Below, one piece after another: positions 35,553-43,909 of a stretch of DNA of 64,000 nucleotides. The notes below the pieces were generated by a model, which ran no database searches, had not been told where the DNA came from, and saw only the letters and a program-made list of their open reading frames with translations. Made by a program: the position numbers and the translations under genes. Each line of letters begins with the position of its first letter. The stretch's first letter is position 1. Source of the DNA: Rhodopseudomonas sp. BAL398 (GTDB lineage: Bacteria > Pseudomonadota > Alphaproteobacteria > Rhizobiales > Xanthobacteraceae); contig NZ_CP133111.1 in NCBI RefSeq assembly GCF_033001325.1, positions 5,565,001-5,629,000 on the forward strand, given 5' to 3'.

Positions 35553-36580
35553 GCGCGTCCCCTCACTCGGATGGCAATCTTTCCCTGCTGCTCGCCGCTC
35601 GCGAGGCGCGCAAACGCCTGGGGCGCGTCTTCAAAGCCGAAGACGCTGTCGATCAAGGCGTGGATTCCATTCTGGTCCAAGAAGCGGAGCAGGTCCTCGA
35701 AGCTTGTCCGCGAGCCAACCGTCACCCCTCGCACAGTCAGATTCTTCGTGATCATTTGCCCCAGATTGACCTCAGGCGTGGCGCCACCGAGGTAGCCGAT
35801 AGAGACAATCCGGCCGTTCTGGGCTGCCGCTCCGAGCGATCGTGGAATTGTGCTCTGTCCCCCGACGTCCAGGATCAAATCGGCGCCTTTCTGCTGAGTC
35901 AGATCGAGAACTGCGCCGCTCCAATCGGGCGTCGTCGTGCTGTCGATGAGGATCGACGCGCCGAGCTTGCGGGCTGTCTCAAGCTTCTGAGCCGACCTTG
36001 AGACGGCTATGACTTGCAGCCCGGAGGCAGCAGCGATCTGGATGGCGAATGTCGATACGCCTCCCGAGCCTTGGACCAGAACGGTGTCGCCCGGGCGCGC
36101 CTCGCCTTTTTCGAACAGTGCACACCATGCGGTGAGCGCCGCGATAGGGAGGGCGGCGCATTCATCGTCCGTGAAGCTGGCCGGGGCCGCCACGACGGCG
36201 TCTTGCGGAAACACCCTTTGCTCGCAGAGCACGCCGTCCAGAGGCGATCCAAGCGTGTTCCGTCGGTCAGAGGGCCGACTGGGACCTCGGTCCCAGGTCT
36301 GCATATAGCAGCCAATTACCCGGTCTCCGACTTTCCACTTCGTCACCCCAGCGCCGATCGCCGACACCGTCCCGACGGCGTCTGAGGCCGGGATCATCGG
36401 GAGCCGCTGGCTTGGCGCGTACAATCCGGCCGCGATAGCGAGATCTCGAAAGTTTAGGGTGACCGCGGCGATGTTGACCAGCACCTCGCCCGCGCCAGGC
36501 GCCGGGGGCGGCCGATCGGCAAGGGCCAGACTCGCAATGTCAAAAGCCCGCAATTCCCATACCCGCATGCAGAACCCCAT
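35549..36580 (-). CDS. MDR-family NAD(P)-dependent alcohol dehydrogenase/reductase
   Basis: A 343-residue zinc-free MDR enzyme, about the same length and order as the gene at 33537 (AVTLNFRDLAIAAGLYAP, VLVQGSGGVSTFAIQIAAAS, AVSRSAQKLETARKLGAS). It is first in the minus-strand operon, divergent from the TetR gene. An internal ATG (36568, MRVWELRA) is an equally good start. The substrate is unknown; family members reduce enones or oxidise alcohols. Confidence 0.85.
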   Translation of the reverse strand: MGFCMRVWELRAFDIASLALADRPPPAPGAGEVLVNIAAVTLNFRDLAIAAGLYAPSQRLPMIPASDAVGTVSAIGAGVTKWKVGDRVIGCYMQTWDRGPSRPSDRRNTLGSPLDGVLCEQRVFPQDAVVAAPASFTDDECAALPIAALTAWCALFEKGEARPGDTVLVQGSGGVSTFAIQIAAASGLQVIAVSRSAQKLETARKLGASILIDSTTTPDWSGAVLDLTQQKGADLILDVGGQSTIPRSLGAAAQNGRIVSIGYLGGATPEVNLGQMITKNLTVRGVTVGSRTSFEDLLRFLDQNGIHALIDSVFGFEDAPQAFARLASGEQQGKIAIRVRGRA

Positions 36581-36652
36581 CCAAAGACAATAATGTATAT
36601 CAATTCACCCGTGCTAGGTTGTCAAGGCGTGAAGTGCGAGGAGGAATGGTCT

Positions 36653-37270
36653 GTGGCGAGGTTGAGTCGTGAAGAGAGCCGCGAGCGGACCCGCGCCCTG
36701 TTGAGGCGTGCGGCGGCGGCGAACTTCGCCAAATACGGCTTCGAGGGTGCGTCGGTAGATCAGATCTCGGAGGCTGCCGGTTTTTCCCGCGGCGCCTTCT
36801 ACTCAAACTTCGCCGACAAGGAGGCTATCTTCCTGGACCTACTGGTCCAGCACCTTGAGCACGACATCGATGGGTTTAAGCGCATCGCAGCCGAAAGCCG
36901 AACTCTGGAGGAGTTGATTACCGGCCTCACGGCCAGCTACCGGGATCTTGGTCAACGTCCGGACTGGTGTCTGCTCTCCTCGGAGTTCCAACTATATGCA
37001 TCGAGGGTTGGCCGGCCGGACTCCGAATTCTCCCGAGCCTATGAGGACTTCCGACAGAGGCTTTCCGCTCTCCTCGACGAAGCCTTCCAGAGGTTCGATT
37101 TCCGCGGGGAGTTGAGCGCGCGTCAATTGGCGAGCGCGATCATCGGCCTCTCCCACGGCCTTGCCCTCGAGCGCGCGGCCTCGAAGGTGAATCTACCCAT
37201 GGAAGTGACAGGCATGGCAATCCGCGCGTTGCTCTTCGGGGCTGCTGCGAGCAACGCGGGTGTTAGGTAG
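36653..37270 (+). CDS. TetR-family transcriptional regulator
   Basis: A 205-residue repressor with an N-terminal DNA-binding domain: FAKYGFEGASVDQISEAAGF followed by SRGAFYSNFADKEAIFLDLL, the classic TetR helix-turn-helix and helix 4. The ligand domain follows. The GTG at 36653 is preferred because GAGGAGG lies seven bases upstream; the in-frame ATG at 36593 would put translation across the divergent promoter. It probably represses the MDR/hydrolase operon through the 70-base shared gap, which is AT-rich (aataatgtatatcaattc). Confidence 0.87.
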   Translation: MARLSREESRERTRALLRRAAAANFAKYGFEGASVDQISEAAGFSRGAFYSNFADKEAIFLDLLVQHLEHDIDGFKRIAAESRTLEELITGLTASYRDLGQRPDWCLLSSEFQLYASRVGRPDSEFSRAYEDFRQRLSALLDEAFQRFDFRGELSARQLASAIIGLSHGLALERAASKVNLPMEVTGMAIRALLFGAAASNAGVR

Positions 37271-37870
37271 TCAGGATGATTTTAGGGATTTTCGATGAAT
37301 TCCGAAATCTGATAGGGCGGCATTGGCACAGGAATTGGCAGGGCATTCTCAACCATCACGCGCCATGTCGCTGGAGTAATTCCAGCAAAACGCTCATCCG
37401 CCTCCGGATCGATGGAATAATGTCCTTTCTGGCGATTGCTCAAGGCAGAATTGCCAATCCGACCGTCCTGATCGACGAAATCGAGAAGGCACCGACCCAG
37501 TCGGCCTACGGCCGGCTCTGGGACGCGCTTCTCGGATTTCTTGAGCCGGAAACCGCGGAGCGCTACCGCGATCCTGCGCTACAGGCGCCGCTCGACTTGT
37601 CAATGGCAGCTCGTCAACGTAGCCGATCCTTCAGGAAGCCAAGCCTGCATGATCATCGGCGGCAGGCCGGAGATGCGCGAGTCCAACGGATGGGTATCGG
37701 GAACGAGGTAGTTGCGCGCTGGCTATCGAACTGCCGCCCTTGCATGAACATTCCGAATTGCGGCCATGCAACCAGCGAGCAGGAAACCTTTCTGACGACT
37801 ATCGGCCGGAACCGAAGCTGGAACGTCGGGTTTACGAACGGAGATGCAAGAGTGGCTGCAGCTATCGGCG
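37271..37870. other. Decayed region with gene fragments
   Basis: About 600 bases without an intact gene. It contains the AAA+ fragment listed separately. On the minus strand at about 37640-37725, NYLVPDTHPLDSR followed by ISGLPPMIMQA resembles the C-terminal part of alpha/beta-hydrolase-3 esterases with an internal deletion. Nothing recognisable lies in 37271-37415 or 37730-37870. Confidence 0.45.
37418..37602 (+). pseudogene. Fragment of an AAA+ ATPase (Walker B region)
   Basis: The translated segment FLAIAQGRIANPTVLIDEIE, then KAPTQSAYGRLWDALLGFLEP, matches the Walker B region and the following helix of a Lon-like AAA+ ATPase (VLIDEIEKA; EPETAERYRDP). Similarity stops at PLDLS, where the family continues with a different strand. 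The Walker A and all other domains are missing. It is a stranded piece between the TetR gene and the deformylase. Confidence 0.5.
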
Positions 37871-37920
37871 GTTTTTGAAATGAGCTCCGAAGAGGGTTTT
37901 TGAGATGAGCTCCGAAGAGA
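37871..37920 (+). repeat. 25-base tandem duplication across the deformylase start
   Basis: The unit gtttttgaaatgagctccga plus agagg (37871-37895) is repeated at 37896-37920 with two changes. Each copy has an ATG and the MSSEE codons. Because 25 is not a multiple of three, the first ATG (37880) reads a seven-residue peptide (MSSEEGF) that stops two bases before the real ATG at 37905. Confidence 0.75.
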
Positions 37921-38498
37921 ACGACAAGAGCGTTGACATCATTCGGATCGGCCATCCGGTTCTCGAGCAGGTGGCGACTTCGGTCACGGAAGCCCAGCGC
38001 CGATCACCGGCATTTTTGGAACTGGTCCAGGTGATGCGAGCGACTCTAAAAGGCAAGGGCGTTGGGCTTGCGGCCCCGCAGATTCGCGCCGGCTACCGCC
38101 TGTTCGTGATGGAAGATACCGAGGAGAACTGCAGGAACGACCCCGAGGCGGTCCGAAAAGGACGGAAGGCGTTCCCGGAGATCGTGGCGATTAATCCGAG
38201 TTGGAAACAGGTTGGAGAAGAAAAGACCAGTTTCCTCGAAGGATGCCTGAGCATTCCGGATTTGCAGGGCAAAGTCGAACGTTGCCGGACCATCGACTGC
38301 GAGTGGACCGACATCCATGGGAAGCTGCAACGCGAAACGATGACCGATTGGAAGGCGCGCATTTTTCAGCACGAACACGACCATCTGGAAGGCAAACTTT
38401 ACGTCGAATATCTCCCATCCGCCCCGACCATAAGATACCCCAGCGATGGCCTTGGCGTTCCAGAAGAGTTGTTGAGGGCGATCGGATCAGCCAGATAG
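37905..38498 (+). CDS. def: Peptide deformylase (divergent, isolated copy)
   Basis: Removes the formyl group from nascent protein N-termini. All three catalytic motifs are present in this 197-residue protein: GVGLAAPQ (52-59), EGCLS with the metal cysteine (C114), and QHEHDH (H156, E157, H160). It carries an insertion of about ten charged residues (EENCRNDPEAVRKGRKAF) between motifs 1 and 2 and a C-terminal extension. There is no fmt or 16S methyltransferase gene nearby, as would surround the housekeeping def, so it is probably an accessory copy, possibly acquired. It lies between gene fragments. Confidence 0.85.
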   Translation: MSSEENDKSVDIIRIGHPVLEQVATSVTEAQRRSPAFLELVQVMRATLKGKGVGLAAPQIRAGYRLFVMEDTEENCRNDPEAVRKGRKAFPEIVAINPSWKQVGEEKTSFLEGCLSIPDLQGKVERCRTIDCEWTDIHGKLQRETMTDWKARIFQHEHDHLEGKLYVEYLPSAPTIRYPSDGLGVPEELLRAIGSAR

Positions 38499-38627
38499 TC
38501 CCGTCGCTGGACTTGACGCAAATTCAACACCCGGTCCTTGGCAGGCAAGCCCAGAAGCGAGTCTATAGCGACGCTATATTGCTGCGGAGGCTCTGGATGA
38601 CGGGCGCGCTTGAATCCACTGCGAGGC

Positions 38628-38849
38628 TCACGGGTCCGATATTTGCTCCTTCGCTGGTGCTACCCAGACCCGCGACTGGATCCGGGCAGCGCTGAGGAAG
38701 CGGCGAAGTGCCGGATTATCATTGCGGGGCGACCAGAACGCGCTGAAGGGCAGCCGCTCATCGAGAATCTCCGCGAAGGTGACGCCGGGATAGTCCATTG
38801 CGGCGTCGGCGCTGGTGGTGATCGTTACCCCCAGGCCCAGTCCCACACA
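38628..38849 (-). pseudogene. C-terminal fragment of a LysR-type regulator
   Basis: VGLGLGVTITTSADAAMDYP followed by LPFSAFWSPRNDNPALRRFL matches the end of a LysR substrate-binding domain. The DNA-binding domain and the first ligand subdomain are missing upstream. The codons before VGLGLG come from unrelated sequence. No other gene was seen in 38499-38627 or 38850-39061. Confidence 0.5.
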
Positions 38850-39061
38850 GTGGAATGAGTTCGCGAAAACCCTCATCGAAGACTACGACAATGTTTTCAC
38901 AGACCTACAGTCAAACTCGCGTGCCTTTCCATTGCTCTGGGCATCTGCTTTTAACTCGTACCAACATCCATTCGCATCTGCGCCCATCGTTCCGTTCTGT
39001 CCGGACGTCGTCAGAAATCGTAGTGAACATATCAACCGGCGGGAGATGGTGGCGTGCTAAA

Positions 39062-39784
39062 CTATGACGCGAAGGCCCTTTCATCGTGCAGCTCGTACCG
39101 ACAAACACCGCGAGTGCGAAGATAATCGTCCAGCTCCGATGCCGATAGGAACTGGATTAGCTGCAAAGCCATTTCACGGCGGCTGTCCTTGTGGACGAAC
39201 ATCGACATGTCGATGTTCAGGCTCATGTCGGGCGGAAAAATTGCGACCGGCGCGACGCCGGGGGCAGCGATGATTCGCGACAGTGGAGCGATGGCGTATT
39301 GCACCAGGCCCTGCGCGGCGGCGATCGGCGGCTCCGCGGCGCCCATCGGGCGAAGACGATCGCGGAGTTGCTCTTGCAGGCCCAGCAGTTCAATGGCGCG
39401 CAAGAAGGTCTTCCCGCTGGTGCCGATCGACGTGTAGGCGATCGATTCCGCATCCGCCAGAAGCTCGTAGATAGTCTCCCGCGTCCTCACGATCTCCCCC
39501 GGTTCGGATCCGACCGCTCCGATCGCCAGCGGTACGCGTCCGAACGGAACGTGGATATCCGAATGGATGCGGCCTCGTGCGATCATCTCGTCCACAAACC
39601 AGGGATTGCTCAATCCGACATCGAAATCCTCGCCGTCGATGACACGCCTGGCGACCGCGGGATTCACGTCGTAATTCACCTCAACTGCGATCCCGGATTG
39701 ACGCGTGAATTGCGGAACCAACGCCTCGATCTCGGCCTGCACAGCCACGGCGCAGATGAAGGTCAGTTTGTCGTCGGTTGTCAT
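39062..39784 (-). CDS. ModA-like extracytoplasmic-type solute-binding protein without signal peptide
   Basis: A 240-residue type II periplasmic-binding fold similar to molybdate-binding ModA (FICAVAVQAEIEALVPQFTR, VVARR-type segment as NPAVARRVIDGEDFDVGLSN). The protein starts MTTDDKLTF and has no hydrophobic leader, so it would stay in the cytoplasm. No permease or ATPase lies beside it. GGAGG is 11 bases before the ATG. It may have been repurposed as a cytoplasmic ligand binder, or lost its leader. The esterase gene lies upstream on the same strand. Confidence 0.65.
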   Translation of the reverse strand: MTTDDKLTFICAVAVQAEIEALVPQFTRQSGIAVEVNYDVNPAVARRVIDGEDFDVGLSNPWFVDEMIARGRIHSDIHVPFGRVPLAIGAVGSEPGEIVRTRETIYELLADAESIAYTSIGTSGKTFLRAIELLGLQEQLRDRLRPMGAAEPPIAAAQGLVQYAIAPLSRIIAAPGVAPVAIFPPDMSLNIDMSMFVHKDSRREMALQLIQFLSASELDDYLRTRGVCRYELHDERAFAS

Positions 39785-39889
39785 GGCGATTATTTCCTCC
39801 GATTCATCTCGACGCTGTGGGACTTCAGCGCCCGGCTCGCGGTGAGTTCACGTCTCTCACCGAGTGCGGCCGACGCCGGCCCCCGTTTT

Positions 39890-40843
39890 CTATCGTGGAT
39901 TTCTGATGAAATTCACGATCGCTTTGCCCAGCCGGTCATCGGATGTGCCGATGTGAGCTATGGCGGACGAATGATTGTGTCCGGGCAACCACATCATCGG
40001 CGGCGACTTGCGCTTTGCTTGCGCGAGTCGGAACACCAACTCGGCACAATAGACGTCGATCAGGGGGTTCTCGAATTCCGCCCAGGCGACGAAGGTCGCA
40101 ACGCTGTCGCGATCGATGTGATGCACCGGTGAAAGCTCCTCGAAGCGAGAAGCGTCGGTGCCGTAATATTGTTCGACCCGCTTGGCGTTCGGGTTCTCCG
40201 CGAGATTGTCGATTCTCACCCGGCCGCTCACGACGATCATGCCCGCGAGCGCCCGTGCGGGCGTGGAGAACGCCGGATCATAGGCGTAGCTTCCGGCGTG
40301 CGCCGCGCCGGCCGAATGGGACATCAGGAACACACGGGCAGGATCGAAGCCGTATTCATGAGCGTGCGCGCGAGCCCAATCGACGGCGGCCGCGATGTCC
40401 TGGGTTGCGCCGGGATAGGCCGCGTGCGTAGCCAGCCGATATCCGACATTGATGGCCGCGATTCCGCGCTGGGCAAGGTAGTACAGCACGTTGGAGTAGA
40501 TCTGCTCGGTGCGGTTGCGGTGACCGCTGACAAATGCACCGCCATGCACGAACAGGACAACGGGTGGCGTATCGACCTTTGCGGTCGGCAGAAACACATC
40601 GAGGTGCTGTCGCTCATGCGAACCGTAGGGGATGTCGCGATGCACGTGCACGCCGGCCCGGGACGCCAGTTTCAGAACCTCCGAAAATTCCGCGATCATG
40701 ATATCGACGTGTCCCCGGGTGTCATCGGGCCATTTTGGGCCGAGTTCGGCCATCATCGCGCGCAGCGGCGCGGGAATATCGGGCAAATCAAGATCGTCGT
40801 GCGCAGATAGGGAAGGCCGCTGGAGAGATACCGCGTCTGACAT
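39890..40843 (-). CDS. Alpha/beta hydrolase, HSL/carboxylesterase-like
   Basis: A 317-residue esterase of the hormone-sensitive-lipase type. The oxyanion motif HGGAFVSG and the nucleophile elbow SHSAGAAH (serine) are present. The acidic residue lies in the WAEFENPLID region and the histidine in LPGHNHSSAI. The length fits the family, with an N-terminal cap of about 70 residues. It shares a strand with the binding-protein gene 105 bases downstream and is divergent from the first flavin monooxygenase gene. Confidence 0.83.
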   Translation of the reverse strand: MSDAVSLQRPSLSAHDDLDLPDIPAPLRAMMAELGPKWPDDTRGHVDIMIAEFSEVLKLASRAGVHVHRDIPYGSHERQHLDVFLPTAKVDTPPVVLFVHGGAFVSGHRNRTEQIYSNVLYYLAQRGIAAINVGYRLATHAAYPGATQDIAAAVDWARAHAHEYGFDPARVFLMSHSAGAAHAGSYAYDPAFSTPARALAGMIVVSGRVRIDNLAENPNAKRVEQYYGTDASRFEELSPVHHIDRDSVATFVAWAEFENPLIDVYCAELVFRLAQAKRKSPPMMWLPGHNHSSAIAHIGTSDDRLGKAIVNFIRNPR

Positions 40844-41088
40844 CGGAGCGCTCGTTCAAGAGGGATCGGCAGCAGGAGCAGTGAGACCAATAACTCATTA
40901 AAGGTCCCAAAAACTGTAAGCATGTAGCCATAATGATGAGCTTTATCGTGTTACGCAATATGAATGAGTGAACCAATCAAATAGAATGTTGACAGTCGAG
41001 CGATCTGGCAATTACACTCCTTGAAAATCGCCGCGGGCCAGCCGTGCCCTTCGCGCGCACGCCTAGGGCGAAACCAAGGGAGGCAGCC

Positions 41089-42708
41089 ATGTTGGAGACG
41101 GACGTCCTGGTCGTTGGGGCCGGACCGGTCGGATTGACGACGTCGATCGCGCTGTCGCAGCACGGCGTCAGACATGTCGTCGTGGAGCGTCATCCTGGCA
41201 CTTCCGTCGCGCCGAAGGCGCGCGGCATCAATGCGCGAACCATGGAAATGTATCGGCAGATGGGTGTCGAGGACGACATCCGTGCCGCGGGGATGCCCTC
41301 CCGGTTCGGCGGCATGATTCTGTGGGCCGAAAGCCTTGCCGGCAAAGAGATCAACCGTCTTGCGCCCAACCGGAGATCCGCGACGGGGCAGGCGATTTCG
41401 CCGGTGACAAATTGCGGCTGCTCGCAGGACGTGCTGGAGCCGGTCCTGCGCCGTCATGCGGAAGCCTTGGCGCCGAGTTGTATCAAATTCAACACCGAAC
41501 TCTGCGATTTGCGTGAAGAGGGAGGTCGCGTCACCGGCGTGCTGAAGGGGCCGACGAGCGACGTGACCAATGCATTCCGGGCGCGCTATGTGATCGCCGC
41601 AGATGGCACGCGAAGTTTCGTCCGGGACGCGCTCGGGATCGGCAGGACTGGCGAAAAGGACATTTACGACTCGGTGAACGTGCACTTTCGCGCGGACCTC
41701 CGGCCGTGGGTCGAGGATCGGCCTGCCTCCCTATATTTGATCGAGCAGCCGGAGCTGCGGGCGACATTTCTGACCGTCAACGGCGCCGATCGTTGGGGCT
41801 TTTTGGTTCACAGCCTGAGCGCCTATGACTTCACCAAGCAGAATCTCACGCCGGAGCGCTGTATCGAGTTGGTCCGCCGGGCCGTCGGTGTCCAGGACCT
41901 TGCGGTTGAGATCCTCGGCATCAATTTCTGGAACTGCTCGGCGATGGTCGCGGACAGCTTCCGCAGCGGCAATGTCTTTCTGGTCGGCGATGCCGCGCAT
42001 GAGACCACCCCCAGCGGCGGCTTTGGCATGAACCTCGGCGTGCAGGACGCGCAGAATCTGGCCTGGAAGATCGCGGCGGTGTTGCGCGGTGAGGCCGCGC
42101 CGTCGCTTCTCGACAGCTACGAAGCCGAGCGGCGGCCTCATGCTCTCGAGGTCGTTCACGCCACGCTGTTGAATATGCAGAGTTTCGACCGCACCAAGCG
42201 TCAAGCCGAGGCGCGGCTGCCGCGAAAGGAATTTCTCAACGAGCGCGGCCTGATTTTCGGGGCGCAATACCAGTCCGGAGCCGTCGTGCCCGATGGCTCG
42301 GAGCCGCCGGCCGTGAGCGATCCGGTCACCGAATATCTGCCGTCCGGCTATCCGGGATGCCGCGCCCCCCACGTCTGGATTGAGGAGAATGGTGAGCGGC
42401 GTTCGACGATCGATCTCTTCGGGCGCGGCTTCGTGTTGTTAGCTGCCGCTGGCGGCGCGGCGTGGCGATCGGCGGCCCGTCAACACGGCCTGCCGCCGAT
42501 CGATATCCGAGTTCTGGGCGACGACATCGTCGACGTCGATCAGTCGTGGATGACGACCTACGGGGTCGGGGAAGGTGGCGCCGTTCTCGTCCGCCCGGAC
42601 GGCTACATCGGCTGGCGAGCCGCGTCGATGCCCGCCAATCCCGAGCGCGCGTTGGCGGATGCGTTCGGTCAGATCTTCGACCGCGCCCTCCTGCAGCGGG
42701 CGGTGTAG
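41089..42708 (+). CDS. Class A FAD monooxygenase (aromatic hydroxylase, PheA/TfdB-like)
   Basis: A 539-residue NAD(P)H-dependent aromatic hydroxylase. The FAD Rossmann motif is VLVVGAGPVGLTTSIALSQH, the DG motif is VIAADGTRSFVRDALG, and the GD motif is VFLVGDAAHETTPSGGFGMN. A C-terminal thioredoxin-like domain, typical of phenol-hydroxylase and TfdB homologues, covers about 400-539. GGGAGG lies six bases before the ATG. An esterase and an MFS gene follow within the same operon, which suggests that an imported aromatic ester is cleaved and hydroxylated. Confidence 0.88.
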   Translation: MLETDVLVVGAGPVGLTTSIALSQHGVRHVVVERHPGTSVAPKARGINARTMEMYRQMGVEDDIRAAGMPSRFGGMILWAESLAGKEINRLAPNRRSATGQAISPVTNCGCSQDVLEPVLRRHAEALAPSCIKFNTELCDLREEGGRVTGVLKGPTSDVTNAFRARYVIAADGTRSFVRDALGIGRTGEKDIYDSVNVHFRADLRPWVEDRPASLYLIEQPELRATFLTVNGADRWGFLVHSLSAYDFTKQNLTPERCIELVRRAVGVQDLAVEILGINFWNCSAMVADSFRSGNVFLVGDAAHETTPSGGFGMNLGVQDAQNLAWKIAAVLRGEAAPSLLDSYEAERRPHALEVVHATLLNMQSFDRTKRQAEARLPRKEFLNERGLIFGAQYQSGAVVPDGSEPPAVSDPVTEYLPSGYPGCRAPHVWIEENGERRSTIDLFGRGFVLLAAAGGAAWRSAARQHGLPPIDIRVLGDDIVDVDQSWMTTYGVGEGGAVLVRPDGYIGWRAASMPANPERALADAFGQIFDRALLQRAV

Positions 42709-42711
42709 CCA

Positions 42712-43854
42712 ATGGACTCGGAAATCGAACCCGCGCTGATTCTGCCCGCAAGCCCGGTGTCGCTTGATCTCGATCCGGCGAAACTCGAGCGCGCCTGCGA
42801 CATCGTCGAGTCCCATATCGCCGGCGATTTCCAGCCGGGCGCGCAGCTTGCCGTCGCACGGCATGGCCGGCTTGCGCTGTACCGCAATTTCGGCCGCGCC
42901 ACTGTCGAGCCCGCGCGCCGGGTCGATGAGCAAACGCTGTTTCCACTGTTTTCAAACACCAAAGTCATCACCGCGGCGGCGGTATGGACGCTGGTCGAGG
43001 AGGGAAGGCTGCGCTTCTCCGATCGCGTCGCCGACTACATCCCGGGCTTTGCGGCGCACGGCAAGGAGAGCGTGACGGTCGCGCATCTGCTGACCCATCA
43101 GGCCGGGTTCCCGGCGGCCGAAGTCGCGCCGGACCGGTTCATGGATGTCGAACGCCTACGACAGGCGGTTTGCGAATTCAAGCTCGAATGGCCGCCGGGG
43201 TCGCGCCTCAGCTACCACCGCACGGCCGCCCATTGGGTCATCGCTGTGCTGATCGAGGCGATCACCGGTGCCGACTATCGCGGCGAAATTCGCCGTCGCG
43301 TGATCGAGCCGCTGGGGCTCGCCCAGGAGATGTTCCTCGGATTACCTGAGCGCGAGGACCATCGCGCGGCGACAATGTATACACCGAGGGAAGGGGAGGC
43401 TTGGCCGCTCGACCCGATGGTCGGCACGCCTCTCTTCAGGCGCGCGGGCATCCCGGGGGGAGGCGGCTATGCGACGGCGCGCGCGATGGCTGTGTTCTAC
43501 CAGATGATGGCGCTGGGTGGGGTCTGGAACGGCTTTCGCCTGGTGTCGCCGCGGATGATCGACTACGTGACCCGCGACTTTACCGGCGACCTCGTCGACG
43601 ACTACACCGGCTTCACCATGCATCGCGGCCTCGGCCCGTTTTCCCGCGGCCACTCGCTCACCGTGCGGGGGCTGGGCGCCATCGCGCATCCGCGTACATT
43701 CGGACACAGCGGCGTCGGCACGTCCTATTGCTGGGCCGACCCGACCAGCGGCCTGTCATTCGCCTTTCTAAGCAACTGCCGCCGCGACAACGCGTGGCAC
43801 AACAAGCGCATGGATACGCTGAGTACGCTGATCCACGCTTCGATCCTGGGATGA
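42712..43854 (+). CDS. Family VIII esterase / class C beta-lactamase-like serine hydrolase
   Basis: A 380-residue serine hydrolase of the EstB/beta-lactamase fold. The catalytic S81-N-T-K84 is clear, the tyrosine motif is SYHRTAAHW, and the third motif is GHSGVGTS, where family VIII esterases have a glycine/histidine set. There is no signal peptide, so it acts in the cytoplasm and is more likely an esterase than a beta-lactamase. Three bases separate it from the monooxygenase stop. Confidence 0.83.
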   Translation: MDSEIEPALILPASPVSLDLDPAKLERACDIVESHIAGDFQPGAQLAVARHGRLALYRNFGRATVEPARRVDEQTLFPLFSNTKVITAAAVWTLVEEGRLRFSDRVADYIPGFAAHGKESVTVAHLLTHQAGFPAAEVAPDRFMDVERLRQAVCEFKLEWPPGSRLSYHRTAAHWVIAVLIEAITGADYRGEIRRRVIEPLGLAQEMFLGLPEREDHRAATMYTPREGEAWPLDPMVGTPLFRRAGIPGGGGYATARAMAVFYQMMALGGVWNGFRLVSPRMIDYVTRDFTGDLVDDYTGFTMHRGLGPFSRGHSLTVRGLGAIAHPRTFGHSGVGTSYCWADPTSGLSFAFLSNCRRDNAWHNKRMDTLSTLIHASILG

Positions 43855-43909
43855 ATGCTCACCGCGTGTCGGCATGCCGCGACGACGGCGTCCGAGAGGG
43901 AGGATAGTC

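Noticed and set aside
42712-43854. Beta-lactamase (antibiotic resistance) call
   Set aside because: There is no signal peptide, the motifs fit family VIII esterases better, and the gene lies in a catabolic operon.
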